Shown piece by piece: positions 26,509-34,599 of a stretch of DNA of 64,000 nucleotides. Within the stretch, counting starts at the first letter, position 1; each line of letters begins with the position of its first letter. The stretch is from assembly GCF_001424305.1 (NCBI RefSeq), contig NZ_LMPD01000001.1:930001-994000 (forward strand), written 5' to 3'. The stretch comes from Pedobacter sp. Leaf176 (GTDB taxonomy: Bacteria; Bacteroidota; Bacteroidia; Sphingobacteriales; Sphingobacteriaceae). Both the position numbers and the translations under genes were made by a program. The notes below the pieces were generated by a model. The model was not told where the DNA came from and did no database searches. It saw only the letters and a list, made by a program, of their open reading frames with translations.

Positions 26509-28050
26509 TCACAAAGGTATATTTCCATGTTTCTTAGGCGGATTGTTCACCACTTTATTTTCTAACATTTTGAAAGCTTTTATCAACTTTATCCGCGTTT
26601 GTGAGGGCTCAATAACCTCATCAACAAAGCCGCGTTCTGCAGCACGATAGGGATTCGCGAATATATCAGAGTATAATTTTTCTTTTTCCAGCCATTTTTC
26701 CTGTGGATTTTCTGCTGATGTAATTTCTTTTTTAAAAATAATTTCCGCGGCGCCTTTTGCACCCATTACGGCAATTTCAGCACTTGGCCAGGCATAATTC
26801 ATGTCAGCGCCAATATGCTTGCTGTTCATTACATCATAAGCGCCGCCATACGCTTTTCTGGTAATTACCGTAATTCTCGGCACCGTGGCTTCGCTAAAAG
26901 CATACAATAATTTTGCCCCATTCGTGATAATGCCGTTCCACTCCTGGTCGGTGCCTGGCAGAAAACCTGGAACATCTTCAAAAACCAATAGTGGAATGTT
27001 AAAGCAATCGCAAAAGCGAACGAAGCGAGCCGCTTTGGTTGAAGAATTGCTATCTAATACACCAGCTAAATAGGCGGGTTGATTGGCAACAACTCCAATA
27101 CTCCTTCCGGCCAAACGGGCAAAGCCTACAACAATATTTTCGGCATAGTCTTTATGCACTTCCAGAAAACTTTCCTCATCTGCTACCACCGAGATTATTT
27201 CCCGAATATCGTAAGGCTGAGATGCATTCTCAGGCATAAAATTATTAAGCTGTGGACGGCTTTCATCTCCAGGTTCATAAGGCAAATGCACGGTAATTTC
27301 TTCGCAATTTTGCGGCATGTAAGTTAAAAGCTTTTTAAGATGAGTTATCGCTTCGATTTCGTTTGCACAGGCAAAATGTGTAACCCCTGATTTTGTCGCA
27401 TGCGTATTTGCACCGCCTAGTTCTTCAGAAGTCACTTCTTCATGCGTTACTGTTTTAACCACGTTTGGACCGGTTACGAACATGTAAGAAGTATTTTCTA
27501 CCATCAGAATGAAATCTGTAATGGCAGGTGAGTATACTGCGCCACCAGCACAAGGCCCCATAATCGCAGATAGCTGCGGAATTACTCCTGAAGCCTGAAC
27601 GTTTTTATAAAAGATATCGGCATAGCCACCTAAAGAGACAACACCTTCCTGAATACGTGCGCCGCCGCTATCATTTAAACCAATCAATGGCGCACCATTT
27701 TTCATTGCCATATCCATGAGTTTGCAAATCTTCTCTGCATGAGTTTCCGAAAGTGAGCCTCCGAATACAGTAAAATCCTGCGAAAAAACATAGGTAAGGC
27801 GGCCATTGATAGTTCCATATCCTGTAACTACACCATCGCCGGGGTATTGTTCGCGTTCCATGCCAAAATCCGTGCTGCGATGGGTAACCAACATGCCAAT
27901 TTCTTCAAAACTACCATCGTCTATTAAAAAATGGATGCGTTCCCTGGCCGTTAACTTGCCTTTTTTATGCTGACCATCAATTCTGGCCTGTCCACCGCCA
28001 AGGTTGGCCTGTTCTATTTTATCCCGAAGCTGTGCTATTTTCTTATCCAT
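26509..28050 (-). CDS. Acyl-CoA carboxylase carboxyltransferase (beta) subunit, PccB-like
   Basis: A 513-residue carboxyltransferase of the propionyl-CoA carboxylase / methylmalonyl-CoA decarboxylase family. It has the N-terminal crotonase half with the oxyanion loop [23 protein letters not shown] and [12 protein letters not shown], and a C-terminal half with [19 protein letters not shown] and [13 protein letters not shown]. Such subunits transfer CO2 from biotin to propionyl-CoA (or acetyl/methylcrotonyl-CoA). The biotin carboxylase and carrier subunits are not in the window, so they must lie elsewhere. Length and motifs are typical; the acyl-CoA substrate is inferred from similarity. Confidence 0.93.
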   Translation of the reverse strand: MDKKIAQLRDKIEQANLGGGQARIDGQHKKGKLTARERIHFLIDDGSFEEIGMLVTHRSTDFGMEREQYPGDGVVTGYGTINGRLTYVFSQDFTVFGGSLSETHAEKICKLMDMAMKNGAPLIGLNDSGGARIQEGVVSLGGYADIFYKNVQASGVIPQLSAIMGPCAGGAVYSPAITDFILMVENTSYMFVTGPNVVKTVTHEEVTSEELGGANTHATKSGVTHFACANEIEAITHLKKLLTYMPQNCEEITVHLPYEPGDESRPQLNNFMPENASQPYDIREIISVVADEESFLEVHKDYAENIVVGFARLAGRSIGVVANQPAYLAGVLDSNSSTKAARFVRFCDCFNIPLLVFEDVPGFLPGTDQEWNGIITNGAKLLYAFSEATVPRITVITRKAYGGAYDVMNSKHIGADMNYAWPSAEIAVMGAKGAAEIIFKKEITSAENPQEKWLEKEKLYSDIFANPYRAAERGFVDEVIEPSQTRIKLIKAFKMLENKVVNNPPKKHGNIPL

Positions 28051-28350
28051 GTTAGGAGTATGAGTTTTTAAAATTAAAAATTACAATCGGGAATACCATG
28101 TTTGCTTATCGTTATTTACACTGGAAAAGAATTGTTATTAATTATGGGCCGTTAAATATTGGAATTGTTGTAGATGAATGCTGAAAATAAATATTGGTTT
28201 TTCGAATAGAATGTTTGGTATCAATAGGTTTAACTGTAAAATGGAGAACCAATTTCTTATAATTACATTTTTTTTACAGCTTAAAGTATTGAAAAACCAA
28301 TTATCCGTTTAAATTTGTGATTACATTAGAATAGAATTAGAATCCGTTAA
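28051..28350. other. AT-rich divergent intergenic region
   Basis: A 300-base gap between the reverse carboxyltransferase gene and the forward 114-residue gene. It must hold both promoters, but no TAnnTTTG/TTTG pair stands out. No hairpin or ORF is recognised. Confidence 0.5.
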
Positions 28351-28695
28351 ATGTTTTTGAGAAAACACAAGTATAAAATTGTTGCAGCCTTCATACTCAT
28401 CTTCAGTGCGAAGATGGTAATTTCTGGCGCACCTGTTTTTTGTACCTGTATTGACAAGGAAATCATGAATGCCGTAATCATGCAGATTGAGTTAGAGCAT
28501 GATGGCGGAAAGGATGCCGCCAAAGACACATCCAAGTTCACCGATTTTAAACTTGTCGAATTAAATCATCCTATCTTTTCTTACGAATTCTCCTCAAATC
28601 ATTTTGTTCTCAAAAGCAGTTTTGTAGAACATTTCCGACGATATGTAGACCCATATCATCCTGCGGTACCGACGCCGCCACCCAACTTTATCTAG
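28351..28695 (+). CDS. Small membrane-anchored protein with a Pro-rich tail (114 aa)
   Basis: A 114-residue protein with one hydrophobic segment (IVAAFILIFSAKMVISGAP, about 9-27) that may be a signal anchor, then KEIMNAVIMQIELEH, an acidic linker GGKDAAKDTSK and the tail YVDPYHPAVPTPPPNFI. Homologs with the same opening and VPTPPPN tail occur, to my recollection, in other Sphingobacteriaceae. It lies 138 bases upstream of the SulP transporter on the same strand. The function is unknown; the conserved Pro-rich end could bind a partner protein. Confidence 0.75.
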   Translation: MFLRKHKYKIVAAFILIFSAKMVISGAPVFCTCIDKEIMNAVIMQIELEHDGGKDAAKDTSKFTDFKLVELNHPIFSYEFSSNHFVLKSSFVEHFRRYVDPYHPAVPTPPPNFI

Positions 28696-28833
28696 TTTTT
28701 GAGTGTAACAGTAATTTTTGAAATTTATTGGTAACAGAGGTGCGCTGAATATGTGCGTGTTCTTGTTATAAACATTTTTTCGCTGTTGCACTACGATTTT
28801 ATTCGTTAAAATTTACCAGATAATTACATTGTT

Positions 28834-30438
28834 ATGCAAAAGTTTAACCCGGCCTTTTCAGGTTCGGACGTGAAAAAATATATTCTTAAAAAGAATTTAA
28901 AGAAAGATTTACCATCGAGTATCGTGGTGTTTTTAGTGGCCTTGCCACTGTGTTTAGGTATTGCGCTAGCTTCCGGGGCGCCTTTATTTGCCGGTTTAAT
29001 AACCGGAATTATCGGAGGAATTGTTGTCGGCTCATTTAGCGGTTCACAATTAAGTGTAAGTGGTCCTGCCGCAGGTTTAACTGTAATTGTTTTAGGTGCG
29101 ATTACCTCTTTAGGCTCCTATCCAATATTTTTACTCGCGGTGGTATTAGCAGGTGTTTTCCAATTAATTTTAGGATTGGTTAAAGCTGGCACCATTGGCA
29201 ACTATTTTCCATCTAGCGTAATAGAAGGGATGTTGGCAGCTATCGGATTAATTCTGATTTTAAAACAGCTTCCCCATGCCCTGGGGGTAGATACAGATTT
29301 CTCCGGTGATGAAGGTTTCTTTCAGCAAGATCACGAAAATACATTTTCTGCAATAACAGCAGCATTAAGCCACTTCAGTCTGGCGGCGGTAATTATCAGT
29401 TTGTTATCGATAGCAATCTTAATCATATGGCCGAAATTCCCAAGGCTTGCCGTTGTTCCGGCACCGCTGCTGGTAGTCGCTTTGGGTATTATCGGCACAA
29501 TTGTTTTTGGTGGAACCGACCACCCGCTTCGTCCCGATCAAATGGTTAAAATACCTGTTGTGAATGGTTTCAGTGAGTTTATGGGCTTGTTTACTCTGCC
29601 CGATTTTTCTCAGCTTGCCAATAAGAACGTTTACATTGTTGCGATAACCATTGCTGTTGTTGCGAGTTTGGAGACCTTATTAAGCATCGAAGCCATAGAT
29701 AAAATAGATCCTATTAAACGTGTTTCGCCAACAAACAGGGAGTTGATAGCGCAGGGTTTAGGGAATATTGCCAGCGGTATGGTAGGCGGTTTACCAATGA
29801 CTTCTGTAATCGTAAGAAGCTCAGCAAATGTAAACGCAGGTGGAAGAACTAAGATGTCAGCAATTTTTCATGGTATTTGGCTATTGCTTTCCTTGTTATT
29901 TATTCCTCAAGTAATTAATATGATTCCTTTGTCGTGTCTGGCGGCAATTTTATTAGTAACCGGATATAAGCTAACTCGGATAAGTTTATTCAAACACATG
30001 TACCATAAAGGTTGGGATCAATTTGTGCCGTTTGTAGTAACCGTACTGGCGGTATTGTTTAGCGATTTGCTAAAAGGCGTTGCCATTGGTATGCTGGTTT
30101 CTATTTTCTATTTGTTGCGCACCAACATGCGTAATCCATTCTTTTACAGAATTACAAATGAAGGCGACAAAAAGAACATCAGAATTAAACTTGCTGAAGA
30201 AGTTTCATTTCTTAATAAAGCAGCGATACAAGTAGTTTTAACGAATATTCCAAGAGAAACAAATGTGATTATTGATGGTACAAATGCCCGGTACATTGAC
30301 CCGGATGTTTTAGAAACCATTTTTAATTATAAACATAATGCTTATACCAAAGGCATTATTGTAACCTTAGAGAACGTGCAGAAACATTATTCTGTGCCAA
30401 AATTAACCAATAAAATAGTAGAAGACATTAATAGATAA
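28834..30438 (+). CDS. SulP-family inorganic anion transporter
   Basis: A 534-residue SulP/SLC26 transporter. The N-terminal part has the family signature PSSIVVFLVALPLCLGIALASGAP-like region (about 27-50, given as a pattern) and many helices up to about residue 430, followed by a short C-terminal STAS-like domain (FLNKAAIQVVLTNIP...NVIIDGTNARYIDPDVLE region). It moves anions such as bicarbonate or sulfate across the inner membrane. The next gene, 5 bases on, encodes a beta-carbonic anhydrase; this pairing, known from other bacteria, points to bicarbonate as the likely substrate. Inference of substrate rests on that neighbour. Confidence 0.94.
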   Translation: MQKFNPAFSGSDVKKYILKKNLKKDLPSSIVVFLVALPLCLGIALASGAPLFAGLITGIIGGIVVGSFSGSQLSVSGPAAGLTVIVLGAITSLGSYPIFLLAVVLAGVFQLILGLVKAGTIGNYFPSSVIEGMLAAIGLILILKQLPHALGVDTDFSGDEGFFQQDHENTFSAITAALSHFSLAAVIISLLSIAILIIWPKFPRLAVVPAPLLVVALGIIGTIVFGGTDHPLRPDQMVKIPVVNGFSEFMGLFTLPDFSQLANKNVYIVAITIAVVASLETLLSIEAIDKIDPIKRVSPTNRELIAQGLGNIASGMVGGLPMTSVIVRSSANVNAGGRTKMSAIFHGIWLLLSLLFIPQVINMIPLSCLAAILLVTGYKLTRISLFKHMYHKGWDQFVPFVVTVLAVLFSDLLKGVAIGMLVSIFYLLRTNMRNPFFYRITNEGDKKNIRIKLAEEVSFLNKAAIQVVLTNIPRETNVIIDGTNARYIDPDVLETIFNYKHNAYTKGIIVTLENVQKHYSVPKLTNKIVEDINR

Positions 30439-30443
30439 CAGCT

Positions 30444-31100
30444 ATGTGCGCAAAGACAATTGAAACAAAAGATATATCATACGAAACATTATTGCAGGGA
30501 AATAAGGATTGGGTTAAGGACAAGATCGATAGTGATCCGGCTTTCTTTGATAAACTTTCTGCGGGGCAAAATCCACCGGTGCTTTGGATCGGTTGCTCAG
30601 ATAGCCGCGTTCCGGCAAATCAAATTACGAATACTAAACCTGGCGATATTTTCGTGCACCGCAACATTGCAAACGTGGTGGTTCATACGGACATGAATAT
30701 GCTTTCGGTTTTAGATTACTCTGTAAATGTGTTAAAGGTAAAGCACGTTATTGTTTGCGGCCACTATGGCTGCGGTGGCGTTAAAGCGGCATTGGGGAAT
30801 AAACAAGTGGGAATTATTGATAACTGGTTAAGAAACATTCGTGATGTTTATCGTACCCATGAACAAGAGATGGCTACCATCGGAGATCCTGATCAGAGAT
30901 TTGATCGCCTCGTTGAATTGAATGCTATTGAAGGTGCATCAAACGTTATGAATACCTCCATTGTGCAGGCAGCATGGGCAAATGGTCAGGAGCTGGCGGT
31001 GCATGCATGGGTTTACAGCTTAAAAACAGGTATTATTAAAGATATGGAAGTTACCTGTACTTGTCTGGATGACGTTACTCCTGCATTTAAGGTCGGTTAA
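30444..31100 (+). CDS. can: Beta-carbonic anhydrase
   Basis: A 218-residue beta-class carbonic anhydrase interconverting CO2 and bicarbonate. The zinc ligands are Cys51, His107 and Cys110 (IGCSDSRVP and CGHYGCGG), with the Asp53-Arg55 pair of the active site also present. It follows the SulP gene by 5 bases, so uptake and hydration of inorganic carbon are linked. A strong terminator follows. Identity is secure. Confidence 0.97.
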   Translation: MCAKTIETKDISYETLLQGNKDWVKDKIDSDPAFFDKLSAGQNPPVLWIGCSDSRVPANQITNTKPGDIFVHRNIANVVVHTDMNMLSVLDYSVNVLKVKHVIVCGHYGCGGVKAALGNKQVGIIDNWLRNIRDVYRTHEQEMATIGDPDQRFDRLVELNAIEGASNVMNTSIVQAAWANGQELAVHAWVYSLKTGIIKDMEVTCTCLDDVTPAFKVG

Positions 31101-31121
31101 CGAAATTACTTCTTTGCTTTG

Positions 31122-31157
31122 AAATTCCCCCGGCAATGCCGGGGGAATTTATTTTTC
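31122..31157 (+). terminator. Rho-independent terminator of the sulP-can operon
   Basis: AAATTCCCCCGGC and GCCGGGGGAATTT form a perfect 13-bp stem around a 3-base AAT loop, followed by ATTTTT. Confidence 0.92.
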
Positions 31158-31260
31158 TTGGTTAGCTGGCATATTTCCTGTATGTCCGTTATTCATTTTT
31201 CCGAGCTTTCCCGGCCTCTCCGAAGCAAAGTCACCTCCCAAATCTTTACTTAAATCTCAT

Positions 31261-31623
31261 TTACTTAAATTCCCCAAAATGCCATAAAATTCCAGACGGA
31301 TCGTGCAGAAAACATTCTTTCCCCCAATCCTCATTTTTAATGGGAATTAACCTTACGTTTTCGTACTTATTTTGTAAATCTAGTTCTAAAAGCTCGTTGT
31401 AAAACCGATCAACATCATCAACTTCCATAAAAATCATGGTGTTGTCTATCCAATCTTTAACGTAGGCATTTTGCAGATAAAAAGCCATGTTGCCGCTTTC
31501 AAAAACCGACATGCTATCGCCTAATGTTACTTCCTCGAAACCTAAATCACGATAAAAAGCCCTTGATATTTCAAAATTTTTAGCACCGATAAAGGGGCGG
31601 ATTGATTTTGCGTTGTGGTTCAT
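31261..31623 (-). CDS. Glyoxalase/bleomycin-resistance (VOC) family protein
   Basis: A 120-residue single VOC-fold unit: SIRPFIGAKNFEISRAFYRDLGFEEV in the first half and NTMIFMEVDDVDRFYNELLELDL and FLHDPSGILWHFGEF in the second. The fold binds metal and small molecules; the usual His/Glu ligands are partly changed, so the activity is uncertain. It reads divergently from the serine hydrolase gene. No neighbours suggest a role. Confidence 0.9.
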   Translation of the reverse strand: MNHNAKSIRPFIGAKNFEISRAFYRDLGFEEVTLGDSMSVFESGNMAFYLQNAYVKDWIDNTMIFMEVDDVDRFYNELLELDLQNKYENVRLIPIKNEDWGKECFLHDPSGILWHFGEFK

Positions 31624-31729
31624 AAACTAAAGTTAAACAAACATTATAATTTCTGAAATTTTTAATTCCGGTTGCACACTTGTAACCAAATGTGACGTAA
31701 CCTCGTCAAACTTGTTTAAGTCAAATTAT

Positions 31730-32803
31730 ATGAAAAAAAGTCTGAAACTCCTGCTGTTGATTGTAATCACGATTCCCTTTTTTGCCAAGGCGCAAAGTCT
31801 GGATTCGCAATTAGATAGCCTACTTTCCAATCTATTTCAGGATAAGGATGGCCTGGGTGGCGTTTTAATGGTTGCAAAAGGGGAGAAAACAATTTATAAA
31901 AAAGCTTTCGGTAATGCGAACTTAGAATTAGGTGTACATATGACACCTGAAAATGTATTTCAAATCGGTTCCATGACTAAGCAGTTTACAGCGATAGCAA
32001 TTTTGAAACTGGCGGAAGAGAATAAATTAAATCTTAATGATTCAATTTCAAAATACATTCCTGATTATCCCTCAGGTAATAAAATTACAATTCATCACTT
32101 GCTAACTCATACGTCAGGCATTAAGGATTTTACCAAAATGAAAACTTTACAACAAGTGGCTCAAAGAGATTTCTCTCCAAAGCAAATGGTCGATTTTTTT
32201 AAAAATGAGCCGGTTGATTTTGCTGCCGGAGCAAAGTTCGAATACAATAATTCCGGCTATGTAATTCTAGGCTATATAATCGAATTAATTTCGGGAGCCA
32301 CTTACGAAAATTACATCAACAAAAATATTTTTGAAGCGGCAGGAATGGTTCATTCAAGGTATGCCAATGATGTTGCAATTATTAAAGGGAGGGCTTATGG
32401 TTACCAGAAAAAAGAATCGGGTTATGTAAACAAATCTAAAATCAGTTTTAGTATTCCTTTTTCATCAGGTTCGCTTATGTCGACAGTGGATGATATGCTA
32501 AAATGGCAAAATGCATTGAATAAAAATTTAATCGTTAACTCAAAAACCATTGACAAAGCATTTACTAAATATCAACTGAATAGAGGGGAAACATTTTCCT
32601 ACGGTTACGGCTGGCATCTGAAAGAAATTAATGGTACACCAACTAGAGAACATGGGGGTAGTATTTTTGGCTTTAAAACAATGGGCGTTTATATTCCTGC
32701 CGAAGACATTTACGTAATCGGATTTACAAACTGTGACTGCAATTCACCCACGCAAATCACCCGGGAAATTGCGAAATTAGCATTAAAATCCCTGATTAAA
32801 TAA
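31730..32803 (+). CDS. Class C beta-lactamase-like serine hydrolase
   Basis: A 357-residue exported protein with a signal peptide (MKKSLKLLLLIVITIPFFAKAQ); this ATG is chosen over an in-frame TTG 18 bases upstream. The SxxK motif is SMTK with Ser81, the YxN motif is in FEYNNSGY (Tyr172, Asn174) and the third box reads EHGGSIFG. This is the penicillin-binding/class C esterase fold; family members include D-alanyl-D-alanine peptidases, esterases and lactamases. Bacteroidota carry many of unknown substrate. Antibiotic resistance cannot be inferred. Confidence 0.9.
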   Translation: MKKSLKLLLLIVITIPFFAKAQSLDSQLDSLLSNLFQDKDGLGGVLMVAKGEKTIYKKAFGNANLELGVHMTPENVFQIGSMTKQFTAIAILKLAEENKLNLNDSISKYIPDYPSGNKITIHHLLTHTSGIKDFTKMKTLQQVAQRDFSPKQMVDFFKNEPVDFAAGAKFEYNNSGYVILGYIIELISGATYENYINKNIFEAAGMVHSRYANDVAIIKGRAYGYQKKESGYVNKSKISFSIPFSSGSLMSTVDDMLKWQNALNKNLIVNSKTIDKAFTKYQLNRGETFSYGYGWHLKEINGTPTREHGGSIFGFKTMGVYIPAEDIYVIGFTNCDCNSPTQITREIAKLALKSLIK

Positions 32804-32923
32804 TGACTAAGCACTTAAGATTAAACCTAATCTATATTTTCTAGTCAATAGAATGATTTAAGTAAAAACGACTATTTTTGAAAAACTTAACATAGGTCAA
32901 TAATAAAGGGTCGGCTTTAATTA

Positions 32924-32931
32924 TATCTTTG
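32924..32931 (+). promoter_or_regulatory. -7 box TATCTTTG of the yceI gene
   Basis: A perfect TAnnTTTG lies 23 bases before the ATG at 32955, which would place transcription start near 32938. No TTTG was found at the usual -33 distance. Confidence 0.5.
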
Positions 32932-32954
32932 TACTATAAATTAAAAACCAGAAA

Positions 32955-33539
32955 ATGAAATTAAAAATCTCTTCAATCTTCTTATTAGTTGCAGTTGTGT
33001 CTTTATCAGCTTTTACAACTATTAAACCAGTTGCTTACACTGTAGATGCAGCAAAATCAACCATAACTTGGATTGGTAAAAAAGTAACAGGTTCTCACAA
33101 TGGAACAGTAGCTTTACAGTCAGGAACTTTAAATGTTGATGGTAAAAAAGTAACAGGTGGTACTTTTACTATCGATATGAATTCAATTAAAGATGCCGAT
33201 GGTAGCGCTAAATTAGAAGGTCACTTAAAAGCAGACGATTTCTTTGGTACAGCTAAGTTTCCAACTTCTACGTTTGTAATCACTAAAGTTGCTGGTTCAG
33301 GTGCGGCTGTAACTGTATCAGGCAACTTAACTATTAAAGGCATCACTAAACCATTAAGTTTCCCTGCAACTGTAAGTGTAAATACAGATGGTACTGTGTC
33401 TGCTTTAGCAGGTAAAATTACTGTAGACAGAACGAAATACGATATCCGTTACGGATCAAAATCATTCTTCGATAGCATTGGCGACAAAGCAATTGATGAT
33501 AATTTTGAATTAGCTGTGAAATTAGTAGCTAAAAAATAA
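32955..33539 (+). CDS. YceI-family periplasmic lipid-binding-like protein
   Basis: A 194-residue YceI protein with a signal peptide (hydrophobic SIFLLVAVVSLSAF) and the eight-stranded lipocalin-like barrel pattern: VDAAKSTITWIGKKVTGSHNG, GTFTIDMNSIKD, LEGHLKADDFFGTAKFPTSTF, VSGNLTIKGITKPLSFP and DRTKYDIRYGS. Members bind isoprenoid-like lipids in the periplasm. It has its own promoter box and terminator. Sequence repeats in codons are normal for a highly expressed gene. Family assignment is secure; ligand unknown. Confidence 0.95.
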   Translation: MKLKISSIFLLVAVVSLSAFTTIKPVAYTVDAAKSTITWIGKKVTGSHNGTVALQSGTLNVDGKKVTGGTFTIDMNSIKDADGSAKLEGHLKADDFFGTAKFPTSTFVITKVAGSGAAVTVSGNLTIKGITKPLSFPATVSVNTDGTVSALAGKITVDRTKYDIRYGSKSFFDSIGDKAIDDNFELAVKLVAKK

Positions 33540-33574
33540 ACTCCGTCCTTTAAAGGAAAGGTTAAAACATTTTT

Positions 33575-33607
33575 AAAGGTCTTGGCATTTGTCAAGACCT
33601 TTTTTTA
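33575..33607 (+). terminator. Rho-independent terminator of the yceI gene
   Basis: AAAGGTCTTG (33575-33584) and CAAGACCTTT (33593-33602) form a perfect 10-bp stem around an 8-base loop, followed by TTTTT. Confidence 0.9.
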
Positions 33608-33615
33608 TTTATATT

Positions 33616-33770
33616 TTAACCACGGAAACACTGGAGGCACTGAATAGTTTATTTCTTCACTCTTATGACAAACATCTGTATTTTTTAATGTCTTAAGCCT
33701 GAACATAAATCAATCGTGTGCGCATAGCTTTTTGATCTTTTTGCCTTTTCTTTGTGGCCTGTGTGATTAA
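33616..33770. repeat. Dispersed inverted-repeat element (TTAACCACGG...GTGTGATTAA)
   Basis: TTAACCACGGAAACACTGGAGGCAC at the left end is imperfectly complementary to GCCTTTTCTTTGTGGCCTGTGTGATTAA at the right end. It fills the gap between the yceI terminator and the convergent metallo-hydrolase gene. Word use (GTGGCC, GGCAC, CTTTGTGG) matches the family at 4.0 and 24.8 kb. Confidence 0.5.
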
Positions 33771-33782
33771 AAGAAATTAGAA

Positions 33783-34547
33783 CTAACTTATCTTAAATCC
33801 GCCTTCAACCACATCCACGAAACCAGTTGCGGCACTTTTTCCATGATAAAATAAACATTCCCATTCTCCTTCAGCCGCACGTTTTCCAAATTCTTTGCGT
33901 AATTCCATTGCCTTTCGACCATCGAAATCATATTTAGCAATGAAGTTTTTTACCAGTTCTTCAGGTTCGGGCAAAACATCACCACCAAAAAATACTTTTT
34001 GATTCCCTTCCGTTACAAGGAAAACCTGATGGTTTGGGCAGTGTGCACCTGTAAATTCGAAAGCAATTGTTTCATTCAAATTGCCATCACCCTCCACAAA
34101 TTTCAATTGCGCGTTACGTTGCAGATATTCGAAAATATCTGAATGGTAGGAAGATGAGGTGCTACTGAACGCAGTTTCCCATTCTCCCCGGTTGATCACA
34201 TATTCCGCATCAGGGAAACTCAATTCCGTTTTATCAGCCATTTTGTGAATCATACCTCCAGAGTGGTCGTAATGTAAATGCGACATTAGAACTTTCGTAA
34301 CATCGGTTGGGTCGAAACCTGCATTGCGAATATTTTTATGCAAAATCAGTTCGCCGTGGTCATCGCTGAAACCGAGGCCTGTGTCAAATAAAATTAAGTC
34401 GTTTCTTAGCTCAACTAAAAAAGGTTGAACATTAATAAACAAAGAACCCGGTCTGTCTTTAAAACTGTGAATGGCAGAATCGAAAGGAACAAACTTCTTT
34501 GATGCATCAACAGAAAAGGTGCCCTCGAATAAGGTATGAACTTGCAA
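33783..34547 (-). CDS. Metallo-beta-lactamase-fold hydrolase
   Basis: A 254-residue MBL-fold protein. The metal motif HxHxDH is SHLHYDHSGG (His90, His92, Asp94, His95), with further ligands in GAHCPNHQVF and VFFGGDVLPE and a final FYHGKSAATG. The layout resembles lactonase/quorum-quenching or AidC-type hydrolases and many general esterases; no specific substrate can be inferred. It is divergent from recJ, with a TATATTTG box on the reverse strand at 34592-34599. Confidence 0.9.
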   Translation of the reverse strand: MQVHTLFEGTFSVDASKKFVPFDSAIHSFKDRPGSLFINVQPFLVELRNDLILFDTGLGFSDDHGELILHKNIRNAGFDPTDVTKVLMSHLHYDHSGGMIHKMADKTELSFPDAEYVINRGEWETAFSSTSSSYHSDIFEYLQRNAQLKFVEGDGNLNETIAFEFTGAHCPNHQVFLVTEGNQKVFFGGDVLPEPEELVKNFIAKYDFDGRKAMELRKEFGKRAAEGEWECLFYHGKSAATGFVDVVEGGFKIS

Positions 34548-34591
34548 AATGTAGAGATTTAAATTAAAAAAGTATATTTACTGTTCGGAAA

Positions 34592-34599
34592 CAAATATA
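34592..34599 (-). promoter_or_regulatory. Reverse-strand -7 box TATATTTG of the metallo-hydrolase gene
   Basis: A perfect TAnnTTTG on the reverse strand, about 44 bases before the hydrolase ATG and immediately beside the recJ start codon at 34600. It would start transcription near 34585. No clear -33 box was seen. Confidence 0.45.

Noticed and set aside
31730..32803. Calling the serine hydrolase an antibiotic-resistance beta-lactamase
   Set aside because: The SxxK and YxN motifs are shared by esterases and peptidases; nothing in the context points to resistance.
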